Shown one piece after another: positions 28,430 to 37,467 of a stretch of DNA of 64,000 nt (the stretch's first letter is position 1; each line of letters begins with the position of its first letter). The translations under genes and the position numbers were made by a program. The notes beneath the pieces are model-generated. The model was not told the origin of the DNA and did no database searches. It was given only the letters and a program-made list of their open reading frames with translations. The DNA comes from Bacteroides thetaiotaomicron VPI-5482 (GTDB lineage Bacteria > Bacteroidota > Bacteroidia > Bacteroidales > Bacteroidaceae). The stretch lies in NCBI RefSeq assembly GCF_000011065.1, contig NC_004663.1:930001-994000 (forward strand). The letters are read 5' to 3'.

Positions 28430-29009
28430 AACGATTCGCATAGAAGACGGACAGGTTTATAATCTGTCGTATCACACAGCGCGCATGAACCGGACTCGTG
28501 CCGCCTTTTGGAAAGAAGCGGCTCCCATTGATTTGTCCGGCTTTATATCTCCTCCGTCTCTGTCCGGTATCTGGAAGTGCCGGATTGTGTACGATAAGGA
28601 AATCGAAGAGGTCGGATACACTCCTTATCAAATGAGAATGGTTTCTTCCTTGCGTCCGGTTGCTTCGGACACTATTGATTATAGTTACAAGAGTACCAAT
28701 CGGGAAGAATTGAATGATCTGTTTGCCCGGAGAGGGAAGGCAGACGATATTCTGATAGTGAAAGACGGATATCTGACTGATACCTCCATTGCCAACATAG
28801 CGCTGTATGACGGACATACATGGTATACTCCGGCTCATCCCTTGCTTCAGGGGACGAAGCGTGCGGAACTGTTGGATAATCGGTTCATAGTGGAGAAAGA
28901 TATCCGGCAGGCGCAATTGGGCGATTACTCCCATATCATGTTGTTCAATGCGATGATAGACTGGAAACGGCTCATCATACCTGTCAATGAAAAATATTTT
29001 ATTCTATAA
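28413..29009 (+). CDS. pabC: Aminodeoxychorismate lyase, class IV aminotransferase fold
   Basis: 198 residues, short for the family (about 270 in E. coli). The PLP-binding Lys is likely in DYSYKSTNR (about residue 93), and the class IV signature is DDILIVKDGYLTDTSIANIA. It splits 4-amino-4-deoxychorismate to p-aminobenzoate and pyruvate. The start overlaps the end of pabB, so translation is coupled. A terminator follows at 29186. Confidence 0.88.
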   Translation: MCQFIETIRIEDGQVYNLSYHTARMNRTRAAFWKEAAPIDLSGFISPPSLSGIWKCRIVYDKEIEEVGYTPYQMRMVSSLRPVASDTIDYSYKSTNREELNDLFARRGKADDILIVKDGYLTDTSIANIALYDGHTWYTPAHPLLQGTKRAELLDNRFIVEKDIRQAQLGDYSHIMLFNAMIDWKRLIIPVNEKYFIL

Positions 29010-29185
29010 CTAAAATTAACGGAAATATATACAGAACCGTTGAACAAAGCCTCTTTTTAATCTGTTATATTTATGTGTTTTTCATAGTATTAGATAAAGA
29101 TTAATTAAAAGAGATTGTACTTCACTTGTGAAAGCTTAGAGTACATCAGAAGCAGAAGAGTCTGTTTTTTTGATAAATGTGTTAG

Positions 29186-29217
29186 AGCATCGGTTTTACC
29201 AGGCCGATGCTTTTTTT
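29186..29217 (+). terminator. Terminator of pabB-pabC
   Basis: 8-bp stem AGCATCGG/CCGATGCT followed by TTTTTT, about 175 bases after the pabC stop. The bases between the stop codon and the hairpin show nothing recognisable. Confidence 0.8.
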
Positions 29218-29286
29218 ATGTCCTTTTGTTGCGTTTTGTAGTTTATATGAAATAAAATTTGTACGTTTGTAGGGTAATAATAGAAA

Positions 29287-29961
29287 ATGATGAAGATGAA
29301 CATACCCGTTATCTTTCAGTTTTTAAAAGATCTTTCTGCGAATAATAATCGTGAGTGGTTTAATGAGCACCGGTCAGAATATGAAGTAGCCCGTGCCGAG
29401 TTTGATAACTTTCTGGCAACAGTAATCGCCCGCATTTCTTTGTTCGATGAAACAATCCGGGGAATCCAGCCCAAAGATTGTACCTATCGTATTTATCGGG
29501 ATACCCGCTTCTCTGCGGATAAGACACCCTATAAGATACATTTTGGCGGTTATATCAATGCCAAAGGCAAGAAGTCCGATCATTGCGGATACTATGTGCA
29601 TCTGCAGCCTGACGGAAGTATGCTTGCCGGAGGAAGCTTGTGTTTGCCTCCCAATGTACTGAAAGCTGTCCGCCAAGCCATTTATGACAATGTGGAAGAG
29701 TATATCTCCATTGTAGAAGACCCCGAATTCAAAAAATATTTTCCTGTAGTGGGAGAGGACTTCATGAAAACAGCTCCCAAGGGATTCCCGAAAGATTTTA
29801 AATATATTGATTATCTGAAGTGCAGACAGTTTGTCTGTTCTTATCTTGTTCCCGATGATTTTTTCACTCGGGCAGACATGATGGAGCAGATAGAGAAAGC
29901 ATTCCGACAGTTCAAGAGATTTGCCGATTTCATCAATTACACAATTGATGATTTTGAATAA
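29287..29961 (+). CDS. DUF2461 (TIGR02453) family protein
   Basis: 224 residues. Family features are FLKDLSANNNREWFNEHRSE at the start, the central TYRIYRDTRFSADKTPYKIH and a GGYINAKGKKSDHCGYYVHL strand. The family is widespread and its biochemical role is not established. A TACGTTTG -7-like box is at 29262-29269, leaving a very short leader. YhcH-family and branching-enzyme genes follow at short distances and may share the transcript. Confidence 0.88.
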   Translation: MMKMNIPVIFQFLKDLSANNNREWFNEHRSEYEVARAEFDNFLATVIARISLFDETIRGIQPKDCTYRIYRDTRFSADKTPYKIHFGGYINAKGKKSDHCGYYVHLQPDGSMLAGGSLCLPPNVLKAVRQAIYDNVEEYISIVEDPEFKKYFPVVGEDFMKTAPKGFPKDFKYIDYLKCRQFVCSYLVPDDFFTRADMMEQIEKAFRQFKRFADFINYTIDDFE

Positions 29962-30000
29962 AATAATACCTAAAAATATAAACTTAAAAATTAAACTCAT

Positions 30001-30447
30001 ATGGTAGTAGATACTTTAGAAAATCTGGAAAAATACGCGTCTTTGAATCCTTTGTTTGCACAAGCTATTGAGTTCTTGAAATCTCATGACCTCCAAGCCA
30101 TGGAAATAGGCAAGACTGAACTGAAAGGAAAAGATCTGCTAGTGAATATCGCACAGACAAAGCCTAAGACTAAGGAAGAGGCGAAATTGGAAACGCATAA
30201 TGAATTTATTGATATTCAGATCCCATTGTCGGGAACAGAAGTGATGGGGTATACTGCTGCCAAAGATTGTGTGCCTGCCGACGCTCCTTATAATGTCGAA
30301 AAAGATATTACTTTCTTCGAAGGACTGGCAGAGACATATGTAGCTGTGAAACCGGGAATGTTTGCCATCTTCTTCCCGCAAGACGGACATGCTCCCGGCA
30401 TTACTCCTGATGGAGTGAAGAAAGTGATCGTAAAAGTAAAAGCATAA
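30001..30447 (+). CDS. YhcH/YjgK/YiaL family protein
   Basis: 148 residues, a single cupin-like domain of the EbgC/YhcH type. Family motifs are ETHNEFIDIQIPLSGTEVMG, EGLAETYVAVKPGMFAIFFP and DGHAPGITPDGVKKVIVKV. His and Glu in HNEFIDIQ and the final DGHAP are the usual metal-ligand region. Members are linked to sugar metabolism (sialic acid, beta-galactosides) but their reactions are poorly known. It lies 18 bp before glgB. Confidence 0.88.
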   Translation: MVVDTLENLEKYASLNPLFAQAIEFLKSHDLQAMEIGKTELKGKDLLVNIAQTKPKTKEEAKLETHNEFIDIQIPLSGTEVMGYTAAKDCVPADAPYNVEKDITFFEGLAETYVAVKPGMFAIFFPQDGHAPGITPDGVKKVIVKVKA

Positions 30448-30465
30448 ACCTAATTCAATTCTGAT

Positions 30466-32478
30466 ATGAAAGAGACACTCAACATTATCAAAAACGATCC
30501 CTGGCTGGAACCTTTCGCAGATGCCATTACCGGTCGTCACCAGTATGCACTGAACAAGGAAGCCGAGTTGACCAATAAAGGAAAACAAACTCTTTCGGAC
30601 TTTGCATCAGGCTATCTTTATTTTGGTCTGCACCGTACTCCCAAAGGATGGACGTTCCGCGAATGGGCACCGAATGCTACTCATATTTATATGGTAGGTA
30701 CATTCAACAACTGGGAAGAGAAAGCTGCTTATAAGCTGAAAAAACTGAAAAACGGTAATTGGGAAATCAATCTTCCGGCAGATGCCATTCATCACGGAGA
30801 CTTATATAAGTTGAATGTGTATTGGGATGGCGGACAAGGTGAACGCATTCCTGCATGGGCTACACGTGTGGTGCAGGACGAGCAGACCAAGATATTCAGC
30901 GCACAAGTCTGGGCACCGGAAAAGCCATATAAATTCAAGAAAAAGACATTTAAGCCTACTACGAATCCTTTGTTGATCTATGAATGTCATATTGGAATGG
31001 CACAACAGGAGGAAAAAGTAGGCACATACAATGAATTCCGCGAAAAAACACTTCCACGCATAGCACAGGAAGGCTATAACTGTATTCAGATTATGGCCAT
31101 TCAGGAGCATCCTTATTATGGTAGTTTTGGCTATCATGTATCCAGTTTCTTTGCTGCTTCCTCCCGCTTTGGTACGCCTGACGAACTGAAAGCGCTGATT
31201 GATGCTGCTCATGAGATGGGGATTGCCGTTATTATGGATATTGTCCATTCTCATGCGGTGAAAAACGAAGTGGAAGGTTTGGGCAACTTTGCCGGTGATC
31301 CGAACCAGTATTTCTATCCGGCTCCTCGTCGTGAGCATCCGGCATGGGATTCACTATGCTTTGATTATGGTAAAAATGAAGTGATCCATTTCTTATTGTC
31401 CAACTGTAAATACTGGCTGGAAGAATATAAGTTTGACGGATTCCGTTTTGACGGTGTGACGTCTATGTTGTATTATAGCCACGGGTTGGGAGAAGCATTC
31501 TGTAATTATGGAGATTACTTCAATGGTCATCAGGACGGCAATGCCATTTGCTACCTGACATTGGCGAATGAGTTGATTCATCAGGTCAATCCGAAGGCTA
31601 TCTCTATTGCTGAAGAAGTTTCCGGTATGCCGGGACTTGCCGCCAAAGTAGAAGATGGCGGTTACGGATTTGATTACCGTATGGCTATGAACATCCCTGA
31701 TTACTGGATCAAGACTATCAAGGAAAAGATTGATGAGGACTGGAAACCTTCCAGTATGTTCTGGGAAGTAACCAACCGTCGTCAGGATGAAAAGACGATC
31801 TCTTATGCGGAAAGTCATGATCAGGCATTGGTAGGAGACAAGACTATTATTTTCCGTCTGATTGATGCCGATATGTATTGGCATATGCAGAAAGGCGATG
31901 AGAATTATGTAGTCAATCGCGGAATCGCTTTACATAAGATGATCCGCTTGCTGACATCTTCGACGATCAATGGCGGTTATCTGAACTTTATGGGTAATGA
32001 GTTCGGGCATCCCGAATGGATCGATTTTCCGCGTGAAGGTAATGGATGGTCTTGTAAGTATGCCCGTCGTCAGTGGGATCTGGTAGATAACAAGAATCTG
32101 GCTTATCACTACATGGGGGACTTTGATGCTGAGATGCTGAAAGTGATCAAGAGTGTGAAAGATTTCCAGGCGACTCCGGTCCAGGAGATCTGGCATAATG
32201 ATGGTGATCAGGTATTGGCTTATGGACGTAAGGATCTGATATTTGTATTTAACTTCAATCCGAAACAGTCTTTTGTAGATTATGGTTTCCTCGTTAGTCC
32301 GGGAGCTTATGAAGTAATCTTGAATACGGATAATGTTGCATTTGGCGGAAATGGTCTTGCAGATGATTCAGTAGTTCATTTCACGATTGCCGATCCGTTG
32401 TATAAGAAGGAAAAGAAAGAGTGGCTGAAACTCTATATTCCTGCACGTACAGCTGTTGTTTTGAGAAAGAAGAAATAA
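30466..32478 (+). CDS. glgB: 1,4-alpha-glucan branching enzyme (GH13)
   Basis: 670 residues. An N-terminal CBM48 module (about 60-150, TFREWAPNATHIYMVGTFNN) precedes the GH13 barrel. Catalytic residues are D329 in GFRFDGVTSM, Glu383 in IAEEVSGMPG and the Asp of AESHDQALVGDK; the C-terminal beta-domain closes the protein. It forms alpha-1,6 branches in glycogen in the cytoplasm. The form resembles eukaryotic-like (group 2) branching enzymes in length and in the NFMGNEFGHPEWIDFPREGN motif. No glycogen synthase is in the window. Confidence 0.93.
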   Translation: MKETLNIIKNDPWLEPFADAITGRHQYALNKEAELTNKGKQTLSDFASGYLYFGLHRTPKGWTFREWAPNATHIYMVGTFNNWEEKAAYKLKKLKNGNWEINLPADAIHHGDLYKLNVYWDGGQGERIPAWATRVVQDEQTKIFSAQVWAPEKPYKFKKKTFKPTTNPLLIYECHIGMAQQEEKVGTYNEFREKTLPRIAQEGYNCIQIMAIQEHPYYGSFGYHVSSFFAASSRFGTPDELKALIDAAHEMGIAVIMDIVHSHAVKNEVEGLGNFAGDPNQYFYPAPRREHPAWDSLCFDYGKNEVIHFLLSNCKYWLEEYKFDGFRFDGVTSMLYYSHGLGEAFCNYGDYFNGHQDGNAICYLTLANELIHQVNPKAISIAEEVSGMPGLAAKVEDGGYGFDYRMAMNIPDYWIKTIKEKIDEDWKPSSMFWEVTNRRQDEKTISYAESHDQALVGDKTIIFRLIDADMYWHMQKGDENYVVNRGIALHKMIRLLTSSTINGGYLNFMGNEFGHPEWIDFPREGNGWSCKYARRQWDLVDNKNLAYHYMGDFDAEMLKVIKSVKDFQATPVQEIWHNDGDQVLAYGRKDLIFVFNFNPKQSFVDYGFLVSPGAYEVILNTDNVAFGGNGLADDSVVHFTIADPLYKKEKKEWLKLYIPARTAVVLRKKK

Positions 32479-32498
32479 CTCAGGGAATAAAAAATAAG

Positions 32499-32541
32499 AA
32501 AGCCCTTGCCGAGCATTTAATGTTTGGCAAGGGCTTTTTTT
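32499..32541 (+). terminator. Terminator between glgB and the convergent PepSY-like gene
   Basis: Stem AAAGCCCTTGCC/GGCAAGGGCTTT with a 14-base loop and T runs on both sides, so it may serve both strands. Confidence 0.88.
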
Positions 32542-33016
32542 ATAAGAATGTTCCCGGACCGAGAATGTCGTACATATAACTGACATTGCGGGTTTTTAGC
32601 AACATTCCTTGCGGGGAATAAAAGAGCTGGTATTTGATATCTACATTATCTTGTCCTACCTTAATGACGATGATTGCCTGCCATTTAGGAAACTCCACCA
32701 TGGTTACATCATTTACTACCCAACTGGCATAAGGACCGGATACAAAGGCATTGTATACGGTAGGTGTCACCCGGTCGAGACTGACAAGGTCCGTCTGTGT
32801 CATTTGCCATTGAGCCTGCGTATTGAACCAGACGTTTTTAGTGAATCCATTCATAACAAAGTTAGCGCAATAATAGCCATCATCCTGCGACCATGCTATA
32901 CCGTTGGCTTTGGGGTACATCTTTTTGAAGGCAGCCTGTATATTGCCGGGAGGTAAGATTGCGAAGGCAGATACAGACAATAATAATATGACTGCCAAAA
33001 AACTAATTTTCTTCAT
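32540..33016 (-). CDS. Exported PepSY-like (DUF2874-type) protein
   Basis: 158 residues with a signal peptide ending in SVSAFA. The rest looks like two PepSY-like alpha/beta repeats (NIQAAFKKMYPKANGIAWSQ and a Trp-rich QAQWQMTQTDLVSL). Such small periplasmic proteins are frequent in Bacteroides; a role is not known. The gene converges with glgB. Confidence 0.75.
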   Translation of the reverse strand: MKKISFLAVILLLSVSAFAILPPGNIQAAFKKMYPKANGIAWSQDDGYYCANFVMNGFTKNVWFNTQAQWQMTQTDLVSLDRVTPTVYNAFVSGPYASWVVNDVTMVEFPKWQAIIVIKVGQDNVDIKYQLFYSPQGMLLKTRNVSYMYDILGPGTFL

Positions 33017-33109
33017 AAGGTTCTGGTTTAGGAAATTATTTATCTAACTAAACAGCCTTTGAGAATTTTTGTTTTCAGTTGGGGAGAATAAATCAGTAGT
33101 ATCTCCATT

Positions 33110-33190
33110 GGGGCTGCCTAAAAAGTCAATAGTATCATCAATTCCCCTCCCTTCGGGAAGGAGGAGAGTTAAGATACTATTGATTTATCA
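33110..33190. repeat. Long imperfect stem-loop between two minus-strand genes
   Basis: Outer arms of 15 bases pair with one mismatch (33122-33136 with 33173-33187, core TCAATAGTATC/GATACTATTGA). Inside is a second hairpin CCTCC/GGAGG around CTTCGGGAA. The element starts with GGGGCTGCCTAAAAAGTCAA, which I remember as a recurrent intergenic element in Bacteroides genomes. It lies just after the stop of the GH13 gene and probably terminates it. Confidence 0.6.
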
Positions 33191-33211
33191 TTTGCCTTCA
33201 ATCGGAGCAGA

Positions 33212-34909
33212 TCAGAATGTAATCTTCAGAATCTTCCCATTATAGGCTCCAACGGAAACCTCAGTGGCTTTATAAGGCAATAAACAGATTTCCTCTTTGG
33301 CACCGGTCAATAAGTCTGTAGCCTGATATTTTTCCATTTGTGGTATCTGTAAGAAATCAAACGCGTGAGAAGGTACGTTGATTGCTACATCAACCAGTTG
33401 GCTATCGAAATTGACGATGATGAACAGCAATTCATTCTTATACTTTCGCATAAAAGTATATTGCTTATGTTCGTCGAAACGCCATCCGTTTTTATTGGCG
33501 TACATCAGGTCGAAGAATACTCCTTTGGCGATGGATGTCTCTTCATTACATAGCGTAAGTACTCTTTGGTAAATGCTGTACAGGCGTTTATGCTCTTCGG
33601 TCAGCATTTTGCCGTCAAACTTACCGCCATTGCGCCAGCGACGAATAGTATCCACGCTCCAGTAATCGAATATCGTAGTCCGTCCGTCTCTTCCGCTGAA
33701 ACCTTCGCTGTCCATTCCCAGTTCTCCAAACTCCTGACCAAAATAAATCATCATAGGATTGGTGTTCATACAAGCAGAAACGATCAGAGCAGGGATTCCT
33801 TTACGTGGATCTCCTGCAAAGAAATCGGAAGCGATGCGCTGTTCGTCATGGTTTTCCAGGAAGTTCAGCATTTGCTTTTCTATTCCGTTCAGACTTTGCC
33901 AGCAGTGGGTGATGGATGCAGCGGATTCGTAGCCGCAAGCTACATTGCGGAGTGTATCGTATAAACCGACCTTATCATATAGATAGTCAAATTTCCCACG
34001 GAAGAGATAATTGCGGTATTCGTTGGGATTATAGACCTCGGCAATGAAAAGGATTTCCGGATGTGCTTCCTTTACTTGTGGAATAGCCCATTCCCAAAAT
34101 TCTACAGGAACCATTTCCGCCATATCGCAGCGGAAACCGTCGATACCTTTTGAGGCCCAGAATAAAAGAATGTCCAGCATCTTTATCCAGGTATCCGGAG
34201 TCGGGGAGAAATGGCAAGTGCCGCCATTCAGATAATCCACTCCATAGTTCAGCTTGATGGTTTCGTACCAGTCGTTGATGTTCGGTGTAGCGTCAAAACG
34301 GTTGTTACCTGTCGCTTTGGCCGGATATTCATGGTAAGGCTCTGCTGCGCCTTCTTTCATATCGAACTGGGCACGCAACTCGGACTGCGGTATATAGTAG
34401 AAATTATTGTACGGGCTGAAAGCGTAGTTCGGGTCATCGTTTGCTCCCAGTTCGGTAGTGCCGTCCGGTTGTGCATCCGAGTGATACTGGCGTGCTACAT
34501 GGTTGGGGACAAAATCTATAATAACTTTCAGTCCGGAACGGTGAGTGCGATGTACCAGATTCTCGAACTCCTTCATTCGTTCCGGCACATCGGTTGCCAA
34601 GTCCGGATCTACATCATAATAATCCTTGATGGCGTAGGGAGAGCCCGCTTTGCCTTTCACGATGGCGGGGTGGTCGGGACGTATGTTGAAGCGACGGTAA
34701 TCCGTCTCCGTTGCATGCTCGATAATGCCTGTATACCAGATATGGGTAGCACCCAGTTTCCTGATTTCTCCAAGTGCCTTGAGGGTGAAGTCGGCCATTT
34801 TACCACATCCGTTGGCGGTAATGTCTCCATTATAGACACAATGGTTGTTATTGTTTCCGAACAGGCGTGTAAACACCTGATAGATAATCATTTTATTTTC
34901 GTTGTTCAT
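33212..34909 (-). CDS. Cytoplasmic alpha-amylase-type GH13 enzyme
   Basis: 565 residues without signal peptide. The GH13 regions are all present: DFVPNHVAR (region I), GFRCDMAEM with the Asp nucleophile, LFIAEVYN with the Glu acid/base, and FLENHDEQR with the transition-state Asp. Family members act on alpha-1,4 glucans; a cytoplasmic location fits turnover of stored glycogen or maltodextrin. Subfamily cannot be settled by eye. The start MNNENKM is preceded by a patatin gene 51 bp upstream on the same strand. Confidence 0.9.
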   Translation of the reverse strand: MNNENKMIIYQVFTRLFGNNNNHCVYNGDITANGCGKMADFTLKALGEIRKLGATHIWYTGIIEHATETDYRRFNIRPDHPAIVKGKAGSPYAIKDYYDVDPDLATDVPERMKEFENLVHRTHRSGLKVIIDFVPNHVARQYHSDAQPDGTTELGANDDPNYAFSPYNNFYYIPQSELRAQFDMKEGAAEPYHEYPAKATGNNRFDATPNINDWYETIKLNYGVDYLNGGTCHFSPTPDTWIKMLDILLFWASKGIDGFRCDMAEMVPVEFWEWAIPQVKEAHPEILFIAEVYNPNEYRNYLFRGKFDYLYDKVGLYDTLRNVACGYESAASITHCWQSLNGIEKQMLNFLENHDEQRIASDFFAGDPRKGIPALIVSACMNTNPMMIYFGQEFGELGMDSEGFSGRDGRTTIFDYWSVDTIRRWRNGGKFDGKMLTEEHKRLYSIYQRVLTLCNEETSIAKGVFFDLMYANKNGWRFDEHKQYTFMRKYKNELLFIIVNFDSQLVDVAINVPSHAFDFLQIPQMEKYQATDLLTGAKEEICLLPYKATEVSVGAYNGKILKITF

Positions 34910-34960
34910 ATAGAGTAGATTTTATTTCATATTATAAATATTTTCGGGAAAAGTAAGGAG

Positions 34961-35767
34961 TTACTTCCATATTTTCCCTTTTTCCGCCAGTGTCTGGTCA
35001 AGTAAGTCATTGGCTATCTTATAACCTTGCTCGAAGATTTCTTCTGCTTTTTCCAGTTCGGTGTTGCTGTATCCATAGAGGTTGTATGGCTCGATCAGCA
35101 AGTCACATTTTTCTCTTTCGGGGAAAGTATTGGCACGGAACATAAAGTGGAAGGAGCGCATGGCAATGCTTACGATATTCATTTTATAGTCTTGCGCCAT
35201 GATGGGACTTACGTTGACGGCTACCACCTTGTCGCATATTCTGCGAAGGGTGGAGACCGGAAGGTTCATCATTAATCCGCCATCTACGTAATTGGTTCCG
35301 TCGATATTGACCGGAGCAAACATGACAGGCATACAGCAGGAAGCAGCCACACGTTCGGCTATGGAGCCACGGTGGAAATGAACCATACGTCCGTGGTCCA
35401 GATCGGTAGCCGTGATGATTAAGGGGATTTGCAACTCTTCCAGATTCTTGGCCTTCAGATTGGTATGGAGAAAGTCAATAAATTCGCAGAGATCAAATAG
35501 TCCTTTCTTGGGGATGACTAACTTTGTCAGGTCTTGAAACTTATGGCCGGAGAAGTATTCAATCACTTGGTGAGGTTCATTTCCGTCGGCATAAAAAACT
35601 CCGGCAAGCGCACCGGCACTTACTCCGGAGATAATGTCCGGTTTGATATCATGCTCCAGCAGAGCCTGCATCACCCCCAAATGCGCAAATCCTTTAATAA
35701 ATCCTCCGCTTAAAGCATAGCCTATCTGATATTTACGGCTATTCCAGTTATTTGTGAATACCTCCAT
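34961..35767 (-). CDS. Patatin-like phospholipase
   Basis: 268 residues. The catalytic dyad is visible: Ser in the nucleophile elbow GVSAG (IISGVSAGALAGVFYADG) and Asp in DGGLMMNLPV; the oxyanion loop is SGGFIKGFAHLGV. No signal peptide or outer membrane barrel, so it resembles the RssA-like cytoplasmic patatins rather than the secreted ones. Lipid acyl hydrolase activity is expected, substrate unknown. It may share a transcript with the GH13 gene downstream. Confidence 0.88.
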   Translation of the reverse strand: MEVFTNNWNSRKYQIGYALSGGFIKGFAHLGVMQALLEHDIKPDIISGVSAGALAGVFYADGNEPHQVIEYFSGHKFQDLTKLVIPKKGLFDLCEFIDFLHTNLKAKNLEELQIPLIITATDLDHGRMVHFHRGSIAERVAASCCMPVMFAPVNIDGTNYVDGGLMMNLPVSTLRRICDKVVAVNVSPIMAQDYKMNIVSIAMRSFHFMFRANTFPEREKCDLLIEPYNLYGYSNTELEKAEEIFEQGYKIANDLLDQTLAEKGKIWK

Positions 35768-35895
35768 GAGTTACTTTCTTTTTTTAGTTCGCCACGAATT
35801 TAGTGAATTTATTGAAAGTAGGAGGAATATAATGGATAGTTTTTTTGAATTGTATACAATCCTCTGAAAGCTATCCATATTTGGGGCTGATGCTG

Positions 35896-37461
35896 CTAGA
35901 ATCCGAAATCGTCTATCTCAACTTTATGTTCTTCTGATTCTTTGAAAGGTTTCGCTTCTTTCTGCACAGGGTTTCCTTCGATATATACGGCACGGAACGG
36001 GCGGGCAGGGCAGACGTATTCGCAGCCGCCACATCCGACGCAGATCTCTGTATTGACGTGGGGAAGAGTCAGTCCGTCTTTGTAGGGTACCATAGCAATG
36101 GCTTGCGTAGGACAATGCTCTGAACAGGCTCCGCAACTGGTTCCGTCAGTGAGGACAATGCAATTTTCTTCTATAAAGACGACATAGCCCATCTGAGTGA
36201 GATGTTTCTGTTCTACCGTCAACGGAGGGATGGCACCGTTGGGACAGACATCGCTGCATACGGTACAGTCGAAATTACAGAATCCTTTTTCGAAACTGAC
36301 CGTTGGCTGCATCACACCTCCCAGACCGTATTCCATGAAAGCGGGTTTCAGTACATGCGACGGGCATTTGCTGACACAAAGATGGCATGATGTACAATGT
36401 TGCTGGAAACGCTTCTGGCTGACAGATCCCGGAGGAGTAATCGGATTTTCTTTTTTGTATGCCTTTTTGCCTTCCATCGTCGCAATGGATTCTTGCGCCT
36501 TTGTAAGAAGCGTGGGAGCTGCTCCGGCAGTAGCCAGTCCGGCAAGCAGAAAACGACGTTTGGAAGAATCTGCAGCAACGGAAGATGATTCTGTTGCCAC
36601 CGGTTGTTTTTCTGTAGCGGAAGAACGTTGTTGTCCCTTTGAAGCAGGGGCGTAAACCAGCGCTTTCTGTTTGCAGGCACCGAGACAGTCGAAACAGTCT
36701 ACACAGCGGCTATAGTCAATAGCGTGTTCTTTGCTGTGGATGCAGGCAGCTTTGCATTTGGTAGCGCAAAGTCCGCAACCATTACATTTTGCGGTATCGA
36801 TACGGACTTTGAACAAAGAGTAACGGCTCAAAAATCCTAATACCGTACCTACCGGACAAATGGTATTACACCACGTGCGTCCATGTTTCCATGCTAATAT
36901 AAGAATGGCGGCAAAGGTCAGTATCGCTATAAGAAGGGAAGAAAGGCTTAATACCGAGGTGTCTACCTGATAAAACGTGTAGTTGTCGAATCTGGAAAAT
37001 ACGGATTCCAGCAGGTTGTTTCCCAGCATATACACCGGTTTGAAGATATGTACTACAATGCGTCCGTATGCGCTATACGGGTCCAGCAATCCCAATACCA
37101 CTGAGAAGCCGCATACGGAGGCAATTACAGTCACTCCGAGCACGGTCCATCTCAGCATATTCTTTGCAGGACTGTACCGATATCTTTTTTTCTTCTTTCC
37201 CACAGACTTTGAAATGCGTGCTATAACATCCTGCCATATTCCCATCGGACAGATGGTAGAGCAATAGATACGTCCGAACAACAGGGTTAACGCAATCAGT
37301 ACAATCAGTATGCCTATGCTGAGAGATAGCACGGCAGGGACAAACTGTATATGTGCCAATCGATGAAAACTGTTCGGCAGAATATTAGCAAAATCGAGAA
37401 AATAAAAAGTAATCAGTGCAAAAAGGACGACTGATATTCCGATACGTATCTTTCTTAACAT
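35896..37461 (-). CDS. Membrane polyferredoxin (NapH/MauN-like 4Fe-4S protein)
   Basis: 521 residues. The N-terminal half has about five membrane helices with paired cysteine motifs (CSTICPMGIWQD, CNTICPVGTVLG) as in NapH/NosR-type electron carriers. Ferredoxin clusters follow: CNGCGLCATKCKAAC, CVDCFDCLGACK, CTSCHLCVSKCPSH, CTVCSDVCPNGAI, CGACSEHCPTQAIA and CVGCGGCEYVCPARP. A Tat-like segment (RRFLLAGLATAGAAPTLL) sits mid-protein. It should pass electrons across the inner membrane. It ends a three-gene operon with a DUF362 protein 6 bp upstream and an ECF-S-like membrane protein. Confidence 0.88.
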   Translation of the reverse strand: MLRKIRIGISVVLFALITFYFLDFANILPNSFHRLAHIQFVPAVLSLSIGILIVLIALTLLFGRIYCSTICPMGIWQDVIARISKSVGKKKKRYRYSPAKNMLRWTVLGVTVIASVCGFSVVLGLLDPYSAYGRIVVHIFKPVYMLGNNLLESVFSRFDNYTFYQVDTSVLSLSSLLIAILTFAAILILAWKHGRTWCNTICPVGTVLGFLSRYSLFKVRIDTAKCNGCGLCATKCKAACIHSKEHAIDYSRCVDCFDCLGACKQKALVYAPASKGQQRSSATEKQPVATESSSVAADSSKRRFLLAGLATAGAAPTLLTKAQESIATMEGKKAYKKENPITPPGSVSQKRFQQHCTSCHLCVSKCPSHVLKPAFMEYGLGGVMQPTVSFEKGFCNFDCTVCSDVCPNGAIPPLTVEQKHLTQMGYVVFIEENCIVLTDGTSCGACSEHCPTQAIAMVPYKDGLTLPHVNTEICVGCGGCEYVCPARPFRAVYIEGNPVQKEAKPFKESEEHKVEIDDFGF

Positions 37462-37467
37462 GGTGGT

